The notes: generated from the letters alone by a model not told the origin. DNA of 64,000 nt from Marsupella aquatica (GCA_973895155.1 OZ316897.1:8990001-9054000), one strand, 5' to 3'. Shown: positions 10,475 through 22,652, counted from the stretch's first letter. Numbers and translations are program-made.

Positions 10475-13400
10475 TCATTGATATTCCTCGTTTTCCACGG
10501 AAAAACAACCATCGTCTATAGTGTATGATATCCATGAACCTGTTCCAATTGTGCTTGGTGCATTAGGTGTCATCAACCATGGTGGCAATGAATTGACAAG
10601 ATTATTACAAAAACAGAGCTGTAGTGTTTGCAGTGACGGTAAACTCTTGATGCCATCCGGAATGCTTGCAACAGAAAAAAGGAGGATTTCGAGGTGACGA
10701 AGATCATTCAAGTCTCCAAATGAGTTCAGTGTCATGCATATGTCCTCAGCCACACGTATCCTCAAAAATTGAAGTTTCTTGAGTTGCCGTAAAGATTCGG
10801 GCAAAGTGTCCAATGTGCAATCCACTTCAAGATCCTCCAAGGCAGCGAGTTGTCCGAAGGAGTCTGGCAAGGTGCGTAATTTGTCGCAGTAGCTTAATTG
10901 AAGCTGGTTCAAGGAGGACAGTCCCCCGAAGGACTCAGGCAAGGTGTACAAGTTCACACAAATCCAGAATACAAGATGGTTCAAGGAGGACAGTCCCCCG
11001 AATGACTCAGGCAAGGTGCACAAGTTGTCACATACCTTGAATTCAAGATAGTTCAAGGAGGACAGTCCCCCGAATGACTCAGGCAAGGTGCGCAAGTTCC
11101 GACAATGCCAGAATCGAAGATGGTTCAAGGAGGACAGTCTCCCAAAGGACTCGGGCAGAGAAGACAATTTTGGAGAATTTGCTATTACAAGGTGCTGTAA
11201 GGAGGACAGTTGCCCAATAGAACTCGGAAGGTGCTCCAAACCTTCTAACTCCAAGTAGGCAAGATGACTTTGGAGGGAAGGGTCAAAAAGATTTTGACCA
11301 ACACATTTGAGTAAAACAAGCTCAGTTGGGAAGGATCCATCTTCCTGAGCTCCATCCATCCTCACTGGGACGTCGACTTCCAAGAAGTGCAGATTCTTCA
11401 GTCTAGGAAGAGCGTTGCTTGGAATATTAATAGAAACCTCATCATCATTTGCACTCTCATGCTCCACCCGCAAGGCATATAATTCCTGTAAATAGAAACC
11501 ACAACTGAGAATCAATAAATCACCTGATACAATTTGATCTCAATCATTGCAAATAAGTAGTTAGGCCAGGAAAAATCTGAGCTCATCCAGGGTACTCCAG
11601 GACCATGTCCAATCCTTCAAATATGCCAGCACAAGCATGGATGTTTGTAGTCTGCTAGTCTGATTGACCTGGAGCTTACCTTTCCGTTTAGCAGTCTTGA
11701 AGTTTGTAACATCTCCAGACCCTTCACTCCATCCCAGACCCTCCACTTCCTGGAGTAGCTGGGCTCGCATGCAATCTTCTTTCCAAGACTTTGTAGCTGT
11801 TCATGTACCTTGATTTCCTCATCATCTTCCACCTCATAAACCAGAGACATGTCCACCAAAGTCCCCCAAAGTAGCCTTTCAATAGTTGTGTTATAAGCAG
11901 CCCTAAATGCTGCCAAGGCTTCACCCAAAGTAAACGAAGATGTGCTGAAAAATGTTGTTGCATCCAAAAACATCTGCTGCTCAGTTGGTCCCAGATCCTC
12001 ATAACTAGGCCTTAGCTTAGCCCAAAGCCTCTCATTCATGTCTTTCACATCCATTGCTTCATCCAAGGCAAGCAAAGTTTGCTTCCAGACATCACGGTTT
12101 GATTTTGCTTTCAGGTACTTCCCAAGAACTTCCAGTGTTAGAGGCAAGCCATCACATTTTCTCACAATGGTTTCCATGATGCCTCGCAACTCTGGCGCTG
12201 GTACTCCTTGACCTGGAAATGCAAAACGTTGAAAAAGTTCCATGGCAGCATCTTCTTTGAGGTATGGAACCTCATAGATGTCCCCCCAATGACGTACAAG
12301 ATTTTGGTCTCGTGATGTCATAATGAAACGGCTATCTGAACTTGTAAGTTGACCTAATTCTGATAAAATCATGGCATCACGATCAGTAGAGATATCATCT
12401 AAACCAAGGAGTAACTTCTTCTCTCTCAACTTAGACCAGTTCTGTTCACTTGAAAGTTTTCTCCCATGATGACACATGTGATTCCACACTTGTTGTTTCA
12501 CAGTCTGCTCATCCCCTTTGATTAGCTTCACATTAAGCACAAAACAAGTATACTCAAATTGTTGGCCCATGCTGTTGAAAATTGACTTGGCAAGGGTGGT
12601 TTTGCCCACACCTCCCATCCCCACTAGGCCTAATTTTGGACTGTTCACCAGCTTCTCGATTATTTCTTCCTTCGGACCATCAATACCAATAACTGAGTCG
12701 GGAACAAATTGGAAATAGTCAGGAAGTACTGACATGCCTTGTGTCTGCATTTTATGAACAGTAGCCAACTGTCAATACCAATTGTATTTTTCGCTTCAAG
12801 AGACAATCATGAAACAGCCTACTTTCCAACTGAAATGTAGATGGCTGCTTTGGCACAAGGGATGAAAACATCTTACCTTCACGTCACCAACTATTCTGGA
12901 GAGAAACGTCTCTAGCTTATAGAAGTTTCTTTTGGTCTTTGTCATTGGCTTACATATTGTGAAGTGGTCTCCATCGACAATATTGAAATTATCGCGTCTT
13001 GAAGATGCCTCAGGGACTATGAAAACTTCACCTAAGTGTCCCTTCCCAAACCCAACCAACAAATGCAATTGATCAGACCACAATTATGTCAGCCTCCATA
13101 GGGTGGCAAAATACTTGAATTCATATTTGAAGTAACATAAGACTCTCACTGTCACAAATTACTGCTACTACAAATGAGTCCATACACTAATGTTCATTAA
13201 ACCTCAAGAAAAAATGATTGTGAGATGTCCAATTGCAGAGGGACAGGATCTACCATTTAAACAAAGATTGCTTGCACACCACACGGAAGATAGTGAGTAG
13301 ATCTGTACCAATCTTGTTGGCATGCTCTCTCCAACTCCCTCAATCTGCAACTTGGGATACATTCCGCATACCCTGTCGAACTTGTGATTCAGCCTTGCTG

Positions 13401-14203
13401 CTTCTTTACTCAGAATTTTGAAGTAATTCCGAAGGGGACCGCCACAAAGATCTACTGCTTCATCTGCAATTGAGCTGCCGTGATGTGGAGTGCCATAAAA
13501 AAATATTCCATTTAGGTTGTTAAGAAAGGTCTGGAGCTTCTCCTTGTTTGGGCCTTTTGTCATACCCAGCAATTCATGGGCTTGGCAGAATACTTGCTTA
13601 ATGACAATGCCCCCAACAGAATGACCAACTAAGATCACCGGACAACCCGGCACTTGCCCAATGTCTGCTTGGAGTAGATCCGAGATGAAGTTTTCTGCAA
13701 TGTTATAGATATCGAAAACACTGTTACGGAAGCTTTTGCCTACACGCCCATCATATGAAACATACAACACGTGACTGCCTGGGAATTGCTCAACCAACCA
13801 CTCTTGAGGCCACATGCATTTCCCATCCCTGCTTTCCCACGTCGACAAATGTACATTTGTGAAGTTCTGGAATTGCAGCCCATGGAAGAACAGAAGCTGC
13901 ATGCTGGCGTTGCCCGATGGTCTGTCAAGCTCATAAAAGGATTCATTTACCTGAGACAAAAGGGTCCAAATAATCAAAACTCCCACACAATATTGTGATT
14001 CAATGTCTCATTTGAATTGAATTCACAGAATCCCACAGCCGCCAAGACCAGACTAGATCAGTATCTGGACTGTGAATTACCTCTCGAGCACCTGCTGTGA
14101 TTCGCGAAGATGTAGAAGCTATAGATTCGGGGGCTTCCTCTTGATACCAGTCAGAGCATATGCTCGACAAGAAACCAGCGCAGCATGAAGAAAGGTTGAG
14201 CAT
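10475..14203 (-). CDS. Hydrolase-NB-ARC-LRR immune receptor (HNL-type NLR)
   Basis: Five coding exons join in frame: 14203-14081, 13950-13309, 13041-12877, 12768-11680 and 11485-10475, all phase 0, giving about 1,009 residues. Residues 42-255 form an alpha/beta-hydrolase of the SERAC1/PGAP1 kind: FFHGLQ, nucleophile elbow GHSVGG (Ser about 152), and FYGTPHHG (about 192-199). The NB-ARC has P-loop GMGGVGKTT (about 360), kinase-2 LLLGLDDIS (LDD about 433), RNBS-B SRFIMTSRD and GLPLT (about 517). The MHD position reads VHE (about 631). From residue 674 about ten LRRs follow; five share the LPESFGxLSSLNxL pattern. NLRs sense pathogen effectors and trigger defence when ADP is exchanged for ATP. 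All core motifs are present and no stop interrupts. The exon 3 acceptor (GGGAAG|GG) and the start codon are the weakest choices; a further 5' exon could exist. Confidence 0.85.
10838..11210 (-). repeat. 72-bp LRR-coding tandem repeats
   Basis: Inside the LRR exon, units of 72 bp (24 codons) recur with starts about 10910, 10982, 11054 and 11126, plus more diverged units on each side. The central units are nearly identical, each holding a GGAGGACAGTC core. Such DNA-level identity points to recent unequal exchange that added repeats. Confidence 0.8.
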
Positions 14204-15590
14204 GGTTGTCTTTTCAGGTTCAGAAGGCTGTATGGTCGATCTTAGATGGTGGCCCAGAAGGTGGGACAATGTTCAATCCTTCAAGTGCCCATCCGTGAGT
14301 ATTTTCAGCTGTCCCTGGGCGCAAAAGAAAAGAAAGTAATCTTATATAGTGACATACTGGTTGGTGAATCGAAGTGAGCAAGTCAACGTATTCCAACAAC
14401 GACACACCATGACACAACAATTCAAGGATTTCGCCATAGAACTCTGGGTGAAGGGATTCACAAATCTTGGCCGTCACTGATGGATCTGTTGATATCAGAG
14501 AAGTGAAACGAAAGGCCTGTTTGTCGCAGAAGATGATGAATGAGGTCGTCCACATGTGGAAGAAACGAAAGAAAGTGATCGACCTTTGATAGGTCGGACG
14601 TAATGCCAAGGAGTCAACAATAATCGTGAAGTAACGGCGGGTGAATTAAGTTGAAGTGAGCCAGTGGATTTTTTTTGGTATGACACCAGCCAGAAGATGG
14701 AGAAGACGAGTAAACTCACAAGGCTACCATGGCGGAAAATTGGGTTCCTGCTGCAGAAATCTACAGAAGCCCATATGCAGATGATTCCGTCAAGAGGCTA
14801 GGAACCGAAAGGCGGCGATATTCACGGTTTTTGGGTAACGAGGCTTCCTCGTTGGACCAGAGTCATGGGTAACGAGGCTACTTCGTTGGAACAGAGCAGT
14901 GTTCCTGGATGACGAGGCGAAGGACGATTGCACACATATGCTCACAGAAGAGACTGATCGCTACTATCGATTTGTAAACGGATCAACAATATTCATCAAA
15001 TACCATGAAATTAACGGGGGTCAATACAAGGTATAATTGTAGACCTAGAACGACACCAGGCTGAAGAGGGAAAACTGAGCAGTACTCCTAACCTGCGGAT
15101 GAAGAGGCGCAATACGGATTCCCAGATCTTGTCATAGTGAAAGACTCTTGCTTCCTTAGATTTCAAACCAGCAGATGCTTGGACCCATATCCAAGGTCAA
15201 GCACCAGACTTTTGCAACTCCAGCAAGACCTCCCGTCTCTGTGAATCAGCAAGCTACATCAACAAATCGGAGGTTGTGCGTCAGAAAGCAGGTCTCAGCA
15301 AAGTAGCGCTGCGACGGAAGGTTCCAACAATGCAGACTCGCTCCTCAAAGCTCTGGGAGTCAACGATCAAGAAAGAAGGTCCGATCTACGCGTTGCTGGG
15401 AAACAGCATAGAGCATTTGGCCAGTATACAGAGAGCACGTCTTGGTAAGTGACAAGCGAAGAATCTGCTTTGGAATCTGTGAGCATCGGACGAAGGGGCC
15501 CCATTGATGAGACGCATATGTTACTTTGCTAATAACAATTCTAAAGTTACACGTTTGCACCGTCCATGAGAAAGATTAATAAAAATATTG
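14204..15590. other. Upstream region of the NLR, no further gene seen
   Basis: Minus-strand frames at 14220-14719 are open but match nothing I know. They may hold 5' UTR, an upstream exon or promoter sequence of the NLR. A short duplicated word (AACGAGGCTnCnTCGTTGGA) occurs at about 14836 and 14872. Nothing recognisable lies between 14900 and 15590. Confidence 0.4.
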
Positions 15591-15932
15591 GCTCATATCT
15601 CTCAGCGTATACCTTTGCTGGAACTTTGGCAGAAATGTTTTACTCTTGACTGTAAGTTCGAGTTAGAAGTGTTTTTGGCACGAATTAATAGCTTACTCCA
15701 CTGAAGTGTTAGAAGTGTTAATATTATTACAGGTGAGATTGCTCATATCTCTCAGCGTTTACTCTTGCTGGAATTTTGGCATAAATTACTAGTTTACTCC
15801 ACTGAACTGTTAATATTATTACAGGTGAGATTCTCACATCTCTCAGCGTTTACTCTTGCTGGAATTTTGGCACAAATTAATAGCTTACTCCAGCGAAGTG
15901 TTAGAAGTGTTAATATTATTACAGGTGAGATT
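15591..15932. repeat. Three diverged tandem units (about 92-150 bp)
   Basis: Units begin with GCTCATATCTCTCAGCG or a variant at 15591, 15741 and about 15831. Each ends in TTAATATTATTACAGGTGAGATT. The first unit is longer because of an internal insertion. Confidence 0.8.
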
Positions 15933-16039
15933 GAAAGAAGTTGCAAATTTCTTCCTATATCGTGTAAAGTTTGGTCGAAAACTTTCTGGAAGCTTTTAAT
16001 ATGTGTGGGCTGTACTTTGATGTCGTTGGTAAAGTTGAT

Positions 16040-16440
16040 GCGAGTCACTGTAGAAGTTGTCAATACCATCTGATGCGGTCACTTCCATCCTAACGATGAC
16101 AATCACAAGCATTTCATAGACAATTCTTCTAGACATGTGATTGCTTTACTCTTTGGAATTTGAATACACATCCACGCTAATAACTCACAGGTAAAACAAT
16201 TCATCGGCAGCTATTTCCATAAAGGACAGTGTGTAACCGAAATCTGGTAAAAGTTGATGTGAGTCACCGTAGAAGTTGACAATAGAATCTAATGCGGTCA
16301 CTTGCACTCTAGCGATGACAATCCGCTCATTACGTAAAGGACAGTGTGTATCGAAAATGTGGTAAAAGTTTATGCGAGTCACTGTAGAAGTTTCACCACC
16401 CATCTAATGCGGTCACTTCCATCCTAGCGATGACAATCCC
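16040..16440. repeat. Diverged repeats of a CTAATGCGGTCACTT module
   Basis: At least three copies of a module with GTAGAAGTT followed by CTAATGCGGTCACTTCCATC (and variants) and GCGATGACAATC occur near 16050, 16270 and 16390. The dead rubredoxin copy has one related copy near 9260. They therefore amplified on one side after the large duplication. Confidence 0.7.
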
Positions 16441-16575
16441 ATCTAATGCAAGCATTTCATAGACAGTTCCTCTTGATGTGTAATTGCTTCACACTTTGAA
16501 AATTGGATACATATCCACTCAAAGATAATTCACAGGTACAAGTAAAACAATTCATTGGTAAGCTCATTACGTAAG

Positions 16576-16681
16576 CTGACATTGTGTAACCAATGTGTGG
16601 GAACCACGGAAATAAGATAAAAAGTAAACTGACATTGTGTAACCAATGTGTGGGAACCACGGAAATAAGATAAAAAGTAAA
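16576..16681. repeat. 53-bp perfect tandem duplication
   Basis: Units 16576-16628 and 16629-16681 are identical by eye. They begin CTGACATTGTGTAACCAATG. They lie downstream of the rubredoxin stop codon. Confidence 0.85.
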
Positions 16682-16968
16682 ATTACAAGTACAAAACCAA
16701 CATTTCACAGGGTGGAAATCACTTCGTCAAGTTCCACCTGAAATTCTGGTACGTTGTTTGGAATCGTGAAGACTCCAGAGGGCAGACAAACTACGAAAAT
16801 TCATTTTCAGAGTACAGACTAACTCTGTCTCTCATATCTCTACGTCTATGTACTGTGATAACAATGCCAGATTTCGGATCAATCAGCTATAATACACCCA
16901 GAGCGCCCTCTCCCAAGTCTCAATCCAACCATCAATCCTGCTCATAGTTTGTCTAATTAATCAATGCT

Positions 16969-18412
16969 TCATTTTCCTTCAGTGCTGCTCGCGTCCTCGC
17001 CTTTCGTTATGTCATACACTCCTTCTTCAAGGGTTGCGTTCGACGGCACAAAGCTCTCCTTGGGTGCTGTGCAAACTGCGCAAAGACAAAAACATCATCG
17101 AGTTATAATTATCATTTCATTTCAAACGAACCAGTGACACCAATATACTCGACATGCTCAAATCAAGTGCAGGTCCAGCAATCAAATTGTGCAAATGATA
17201 GATTTCGTTTCATTCTAACTTAAAGAAGTATCCAATTCAAGTGAATAGATTAATAATCTAGTGTGATACATCTCACTTATGCTACGACACAAAAGAGTCG
17301 TCAAGTTCCAATCAGGAAATGAGAAGCAGGATGGCAAGTTGAAATAAATCGAGCTGTGCAAATGACATGTGGACATCATTTCTTTCTTGCAAGTCATATG
17401 TTGATATTTTCACGTACCGGGGCACTGGTACTCGTCAGTCTGCTCCTCCCATGGCTTGTCAAGGTCGTAAATGTATCCACAGGCCGAACAGACATAAGCA
17501 ACGCGCTGTCCTTTAGGAACATCCTTCTGTGGGACGGGCGCTGTGGTCACATTAGCTCCCAAGGGCACTTCAGTTCCTCCCAGACCGGACGGTGACGACG
17601 GTGGCGCGGGGCGGCCTGACGAAGTAGCCCGAACGCTCAAGCTCCTTCGCTTCTGTTGTGCATTCCATGCTTTGCATTGCACACTGGTGTCTGCATCGAT
17701 CATCGACAGTCGACAAGATTACATCGTGTGAAAACAAAACATTACACAAGTGCCAGGTTATGAGGCTCCACGCCTTCCGTTCAACAGCGATCAATACAAC
17801 AAACTCTATCACTCCGATTTCTTCCCTGAGGATTAACGCTTTTCCTCCCCCAACGGAACACGTTTGCGCCGTTCGAAAGATATCGCGAAAAAGTGTGCAA
17901 ATACATAATCGGCAGATTGCCAAGCTAGCCTGTGCGCTACTCCTAAAAATATCAGGTAGGAGACTCGACGTGGTCAAGACAGAAAATCTTCCTCTTACAG
18001 TACGATAATGGATGTCTTCTCTCAAGTAAGTCGGGCTTTAGAGATTATTATTACAGTGCTAAACCAGATCTACTACATTCTTCAGGAGGCAAGACCTATC
18101 GTACATGAGTGACATTCACAGATCGAACCACAGATACTCATTTCAGGTCAACTCGCTTTCTCTCACTGTCAACAAGGAAACCAACGGACATGGTTTCAGG
18201 CGTCCATACAATGAACTGGGAACATAACGGAAGTAGTGGAGCTACAAATGATATACGCTTCTACCCATTGCAACAGTGGAAAGCATACAATTAGACAACA
18301 ATGGCATGCCGAGAGAAAAAGAACACATACTCGAGGAGACCGAGTTGGCGGACAGCGGAGCCAGGCTCGAGAGCCGCGACGGTGCGAGCAGACTGGCCTG
18401 AATCGTAGCCAT
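16969..18412 (-). CDS. Plastid rubredoxin-like protein
   Basis: Three exons join in frame: 18412-18331, 17690-17418 and 17075-16969 (phases 1 and 1), giving 153 residues. The N-terminus (MATIQASLLAPSRLSSLAPL...) is rich in Ser, Ala and Leu with almost no acidic residues, as in chloroplast transit peptides. A Pro/Ser-rich linker follows. The rubredoxin domain holds YVCSACGYIYD (Cys 95 and 98) and QCPVCTAPK (Cys 117 and 120); the second pair is created across the last splice junction. Four Cys ligands bind one iron for single-electron transfer. Length and layout agree with a small plant rubredoxin family that I recall as including Arabidopsis At5g51010, about 154 residues, though the locus number is from memory. 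There is no C-terminal membrane helix. A dead partial copy lies at 9240-10445, beyond the NLR. Confidence 0.88.
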
Positions 18413-18949
18413 TGTAGTCGCGATACAGAAATCTAGCCCAAAAAATCAAGCAAGTTCTTCAGACTCGTGTCGAGCGCGTGCTCAGATTGCTCACTCACTT
18501 CTTCACAGATCTCAAAGCGATCGAGGGCCAAATGAGCTGAGAAATCGACCGAACAGACTAAGTGCAAATTTGTACGTAGTGGATATAAAGATAAGCAGCT
18601 GGACTCGTGTCAAGCGTGTGCTCAGATTGCTGCAGATCGATGAGCTCTATATAGGACTGATGTCAGGGTCACACCGAGAAAATGGGCGGAGCTCGATCTT
18701 CGAAGAGGTGTCATGAGGAACGCGTGGCCGCCATTGCGAGGATCTTCGTTCCTCCACAGCTGCATGGTGCCCACGTTCACCGCCATTAGGCAACGCCCTC
18801 CATTTGCTTCAGCATGCATCGCTCACGTAGCTCGGAGCTCAGGAATCGAGTTTGATCGAAGGGCCAGTTCGAAGTTCTTCCATTGCAGTGGATTGCATAG
18901 AGGCTGCGGCTGCCAAGCGGTTCCATGACGGCCACAGAATTCAATACTC

Positions 18950-21620
18950 CTCGACGTTCCAAGGCTTCTACCCAATTGCAATTTCGGAGCCCAAAATCCA
19001 CGTGCCCATCGATCTGGCTCATGGGACGAACTCATCCTTACCTTAGTCACTTAGTGCCTTTCGTGATTGTTGTGAATTGAATAATCTCGATGCTATGAGT
19101 CTGCTACCCACTTGCAATTTCGGAGGCAAAAATTCCACGTGCCCACTCGATGTGCCTCATGGGGCTGTAATCTGGACACTCAGGACTTGGATCAATTAAG
19201 AATTCTAACTTTACTGACATTAGTAAACATAAAAAAAATCTTTGGCTTATGGGTGTATGAAGGTCCTCTTACCAGAGAATTATGGACAATAATAGCCTAA
19301 ATTATGTTTACTAACATTAGTAAACATAGAAAATTATTTGGCATTTAGGTGTATGAAAGTACTCTTACCAGAAAATTATGGAGAATAATAGCCCTTCAAA
19401 ACTTGAGTATGTTTTGGGGGCATTATATCTAGCAATCTACAATTATAATAAATAATCCGGTCTTTTTTTTGTTCTTCGTCTCATTATGAAATCCAGAATT
19501 GACAGGAATCAAAACTGACCATTAGATATTTTAAAGAATTTTTGTATCCGTTTGATTAGCACTTGCGCTCTCTGGCGAGGCCTCCCACGCTCATGCCTTC
19601 ATTATGGACCCCCCTTGCAATATATGTATACGGGCATCAATGCTCGCAATGCCTCGCCGGCCCTCACGATGCCTCACCCTAACTCCCTGTCTCACCCTCC
19701 CTTTGGTCCCGATGCACTTGCCCCTGCCTCTCCCCCCCGCCCCCCCCCCCCCCTGGCCCAACTCCCTATGGGCTGGCCCTCCTTGCGCGGTGCAACGCAT
19801 GGGCATAGGGCTCGTTCACTATAACAAAACTTTATTATAATTATACCTGATTTTCTGAATTGAATAATCTTGACTTTCTGAGTCTTATACCCACTTGCAA
19901 TTTGGGAGGCCAAAATTCAAGTGCCAGTTGATCTGGCTCATGGGACTAACTCATCCTTCCCTTAATGCCCTTTGTGAATTTTCACTTTGTAATTTTATGG
20001 CCTTTTGTCATTTTTCATTCTGTAACTTTATGGTTGGAGAAGAATGGATACTGAAGACTTGGATGAATGATATTTTTCCCTTCTTAGAGCCCTTGCTGAT
20101 TGTTGGCTATTATTTTCCAGGGCAATCTGGGAGCATAACGAGCATAATGCCCTGGATCACCTCTTGAGGAAGATCTCCTCTACTTTTACTAAAATACAAA
20201 AAAGGAAAAATCTCTCAGGCCTTGAAGTGTAGTAAGGTCCTATTTCTAGAGCATTATTGGCAATGATAGCCCGTCAAAACTTGGGCTGAAGCTCTCTTTT
20301 TGGGGGTATTATTTTCCCATAGTACCCTTGATCTGGCTCATGGGACAAACTCATGCTTACCTTAGGGCATATCCTACTGTTTTTTGAATTGAATAATCTC
20401 TACGTTATGAGTCCTCTAGTACCCACTTGCAATTTGGGAGGCCAAAATCCACATGCCATTCAATCTGGCTCATTGACTATTTACTCATGGCCCTTCCTAA
20501 TTTTTCCTTTGAGTAATTTTCAGGGTATTATTGGAGAAAAATGGACACTCAAGACCTGGGATCAATTCATTAGTAAGCTTCTCCTCTATTTTGACTAAGA
20601 TTAATGAAAATAAAACTCTCTTAGGCCCTGAAAAGTATTATGGTCATGTGTTTCCTGATCATTATGGGCAATAATAACCTCTCAAAACTGGAGCAGAAAC
20701 TCTTTTTGTTTGGTCATTATATCCCACAATGTGCTCTAAAACTTCATGCTTTTATGATTTTTCACTTTGTAATTTTCTGGGCATTATTGGACACGAATGG
20801 ACACTCAAGACTTGGATCAATGTAATTTCCCTTCATAACTTTCAGGGCATCCCTCCTATGCAGTTTACCCCCAGATCTACCAGACTTTTCAGTTTGTGGC
20901 TTAGTTGGGCTTTTGTGCTTTTTGCCTTTCAGGCTTTTGGGCTTTTTGCCTCTTTGACTTTTTGGCCCTTTTGTTTGCCAGGATTTTTTCTTTGTTTTTC
21001 TCACTTTATTGGGTTTTGGGCATTTGGGATCATGTCTCCCATAAGGCATCTTGTTCCTTTCCGATTCCTTTGCAGTTCTATATATAGAAGAAGGGACACT
21101 CAAGACTTGGATCAATTGGGATTGTGCTCTACATTTACTAAAATTAGTAAACATAAAAACTTCTTGGCCTGAAATTGTATGAAGGTCCTATTACTAGAGA
21201 ATTATGGGCACTAATAGCCCCTCAAAACTCAAGCAGATGCTCTCATTTCTTCCCAGCATTTCTTGGGGCATTATATCTCAAAATGCATGGTAAACAGCAC
21301 TTTACTATATACTTAATGCCCTTTATGATATTTCACTTTGTAATTTTCATAGCAATATTAGAGAAGAATAATTAAGATTTGGATGGGCTCATTCTGAAAA
21401 TTCTCCTTAGGTTTACTAACCTTAGTGATAATAGAAATCTCTTAGGTGTTTAAGTGTATTAAGGTACTCTTACCGGGACTCTTACCAGAGCATTATGGGC
21501 AATAGCCATTACTTTGCTAAGCAAACAGCAAGTGAATGACAAATAATTATAATTTATTTCAAAAACCCAGTCCCTCAAAACTCAAGTTAAAGCTCTCATC
21601 GGGGTATTAAAGTGCTCAGG
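18950..21620. repeat. Array of diverged repeats, several hundred bp each
   Basis: Two landmarks alternate. The first, CCCACTTGCAATTT followed by GGGAGGCCAAAAT and ATCTGGCTCATGGGAC, occurs near 18970, 19107, 19888 and 20418. The second, TATGAAGGTCCTATTACTAG then AATTATGGGCAATAATAGCC and CTCAAAACT, occurs near 19256, 19352, 20229, 20636, 21178 and 21460. The phrase GACACTCAAGACTTGGATCA links them. Copies are diverged and rearranged. No protein is conserved between them, so this looks like an old non-coding satellite or nested non-autonomous elements. Confidence 0.7.
19731..19754. repeat. C-tract
   Basis: A run of cytosines interrupted by one G lies in a longer C-rich stretch. The minus strand could form a G-quadruplex. 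Such runs are also prone to sequencing error. Confidence 0.8.
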
Positions 21621-21899
21621 GGTCTCAATCCAAAGGGTGTCAAATATCATGCGCAACTTTTTGGGAGAAACAAACAACCTAAAACTCAAGTCAATACATT
21701 TTTTTAAGGAAAATTTCCCCTAACTTAATGGAATATTCTTGGAATATTCCCAAATTTGGTTTTAAAAAACCTTGATTCTTATAATTGTAAAAAATGGATT
21801 AAAACAACTTTATTTTCTTCAACAAAATTTAAAAGTCTTTCACTAAACCCAATTAAAAGAACCTTATACTTATTCGAGCGTGATGGGTTGGAAGAAAAT

Positions 21900-21992
21900 A
21901 AGTGAGGACCCCGGGTTAAAGCCCAATTGTCCTATGACCACCTATCTATCGATCAGAGTGTTCTACCATAGAGGTGTTGCATGTTGAGTCAT
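21900..21992 (-). mobile_element. tRNA-like SINE head or tRNA pseudogene
   Basis: On the minus strand an A-box-like stretch (CTCTATGGTAGAACACTC) is followed about 40 bases later by GGGCTTTAACCC, which resembles a T-arm and B box. The spacing fits a tRNA. The cloverleaf is degenerate and no anticodon can be assigned. Confidence 0.35.
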
Positions 21993-22573
21993 TTTCTCTT
22001 CTCAGCAGCGCAACCAATCAGTAGCCCTCATATATCCAGAAGCTGATCGACTTCATGAGCCTTATAACACAGCCTCTGGCTCCTGCTTTGGTTCCAACAA
22101 AGATTTTGTTAAGTGTGTAAAGTCCAACAAGAAATCGGGTGTGACAGGGAAACCCCAAGCCTGCACTTGTCCACCGTATGCATTTTGTTATACGTGCACG
22201 TGCACGGGATGTCATTTATGCACTTCTCTATATATGTATTGCCTAACAAGTACGTGGGAAATTATTGCTTATGCCCTTCCCCAACCCTGAGTTAAATCTA
22301 CGTCAAGTTAATGCTCCCCCACTTTCCCGGGGCGCCGTACACTGCCCGTCCCAGTCCCCGATGCTGCTGCCCGCTCCGGCCCAAGTTTGGTAGAACATAA
22401 ACCAATACTGTATGATTTAACTCATGCGCTCCGGCCCGATCAACTTTGTGCTATCAACTTCAGGTTTATGTTTTGGCACCCAAAACTTTTTGTCAGCAAC
22501 TCTGGCCCGATTGACTTTGTGCCATCAACTTTTTGGAAAGAAGTGTTGCCAAAACATAATTCACCACTCCATC

Positions 22574-22652
22574 CATGTATCTCTTTGTGTTGACTACTTG
22601 CTCATTGGATGTGTCATGGGCTTGTCGGTAAGATTGCCGTCTATGCTCACCA
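22574..22652 (+). mobile_element. Fragment of a Copia LTR 3' end
   Basis: This stretch aligns with 28942-29020, the last about 79 bases of the 3' LTR at 28675-29020. Shared words include GTATCTCT, TTGGAT, TCATGGGCTTG and GTCTATGCTCA. The rest of the LTR is not visible upstream, so it is a truncated relic of a related element. Confidence 0.6.

Noticed and set aside
10813-11040. Plus-strand frame opposite the LRR exon
   Set aside because: It is the antisense of the 72-bp LRR repeats and has no independent support.
17570-18025. Minus-strand 151-codon frame upstream of the rubredoxin domain exon
   Set aside because: It overlaps exon 2 in another frame and the first intron. The spliced rubredoxin model explains the region.
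19552-19840. Pro/Gly-rich open frames on both strands
   Set aside because: They span the C-tract and are low-complexity artefacts.
20729-21172. 147-codon frame rich in Phe and Leu with hydrophobic runs like membrane segments
   Set aside because: It crosses the diverged repeat array and is not kept in the other copies. The overlapping minus-strand frame is also open.
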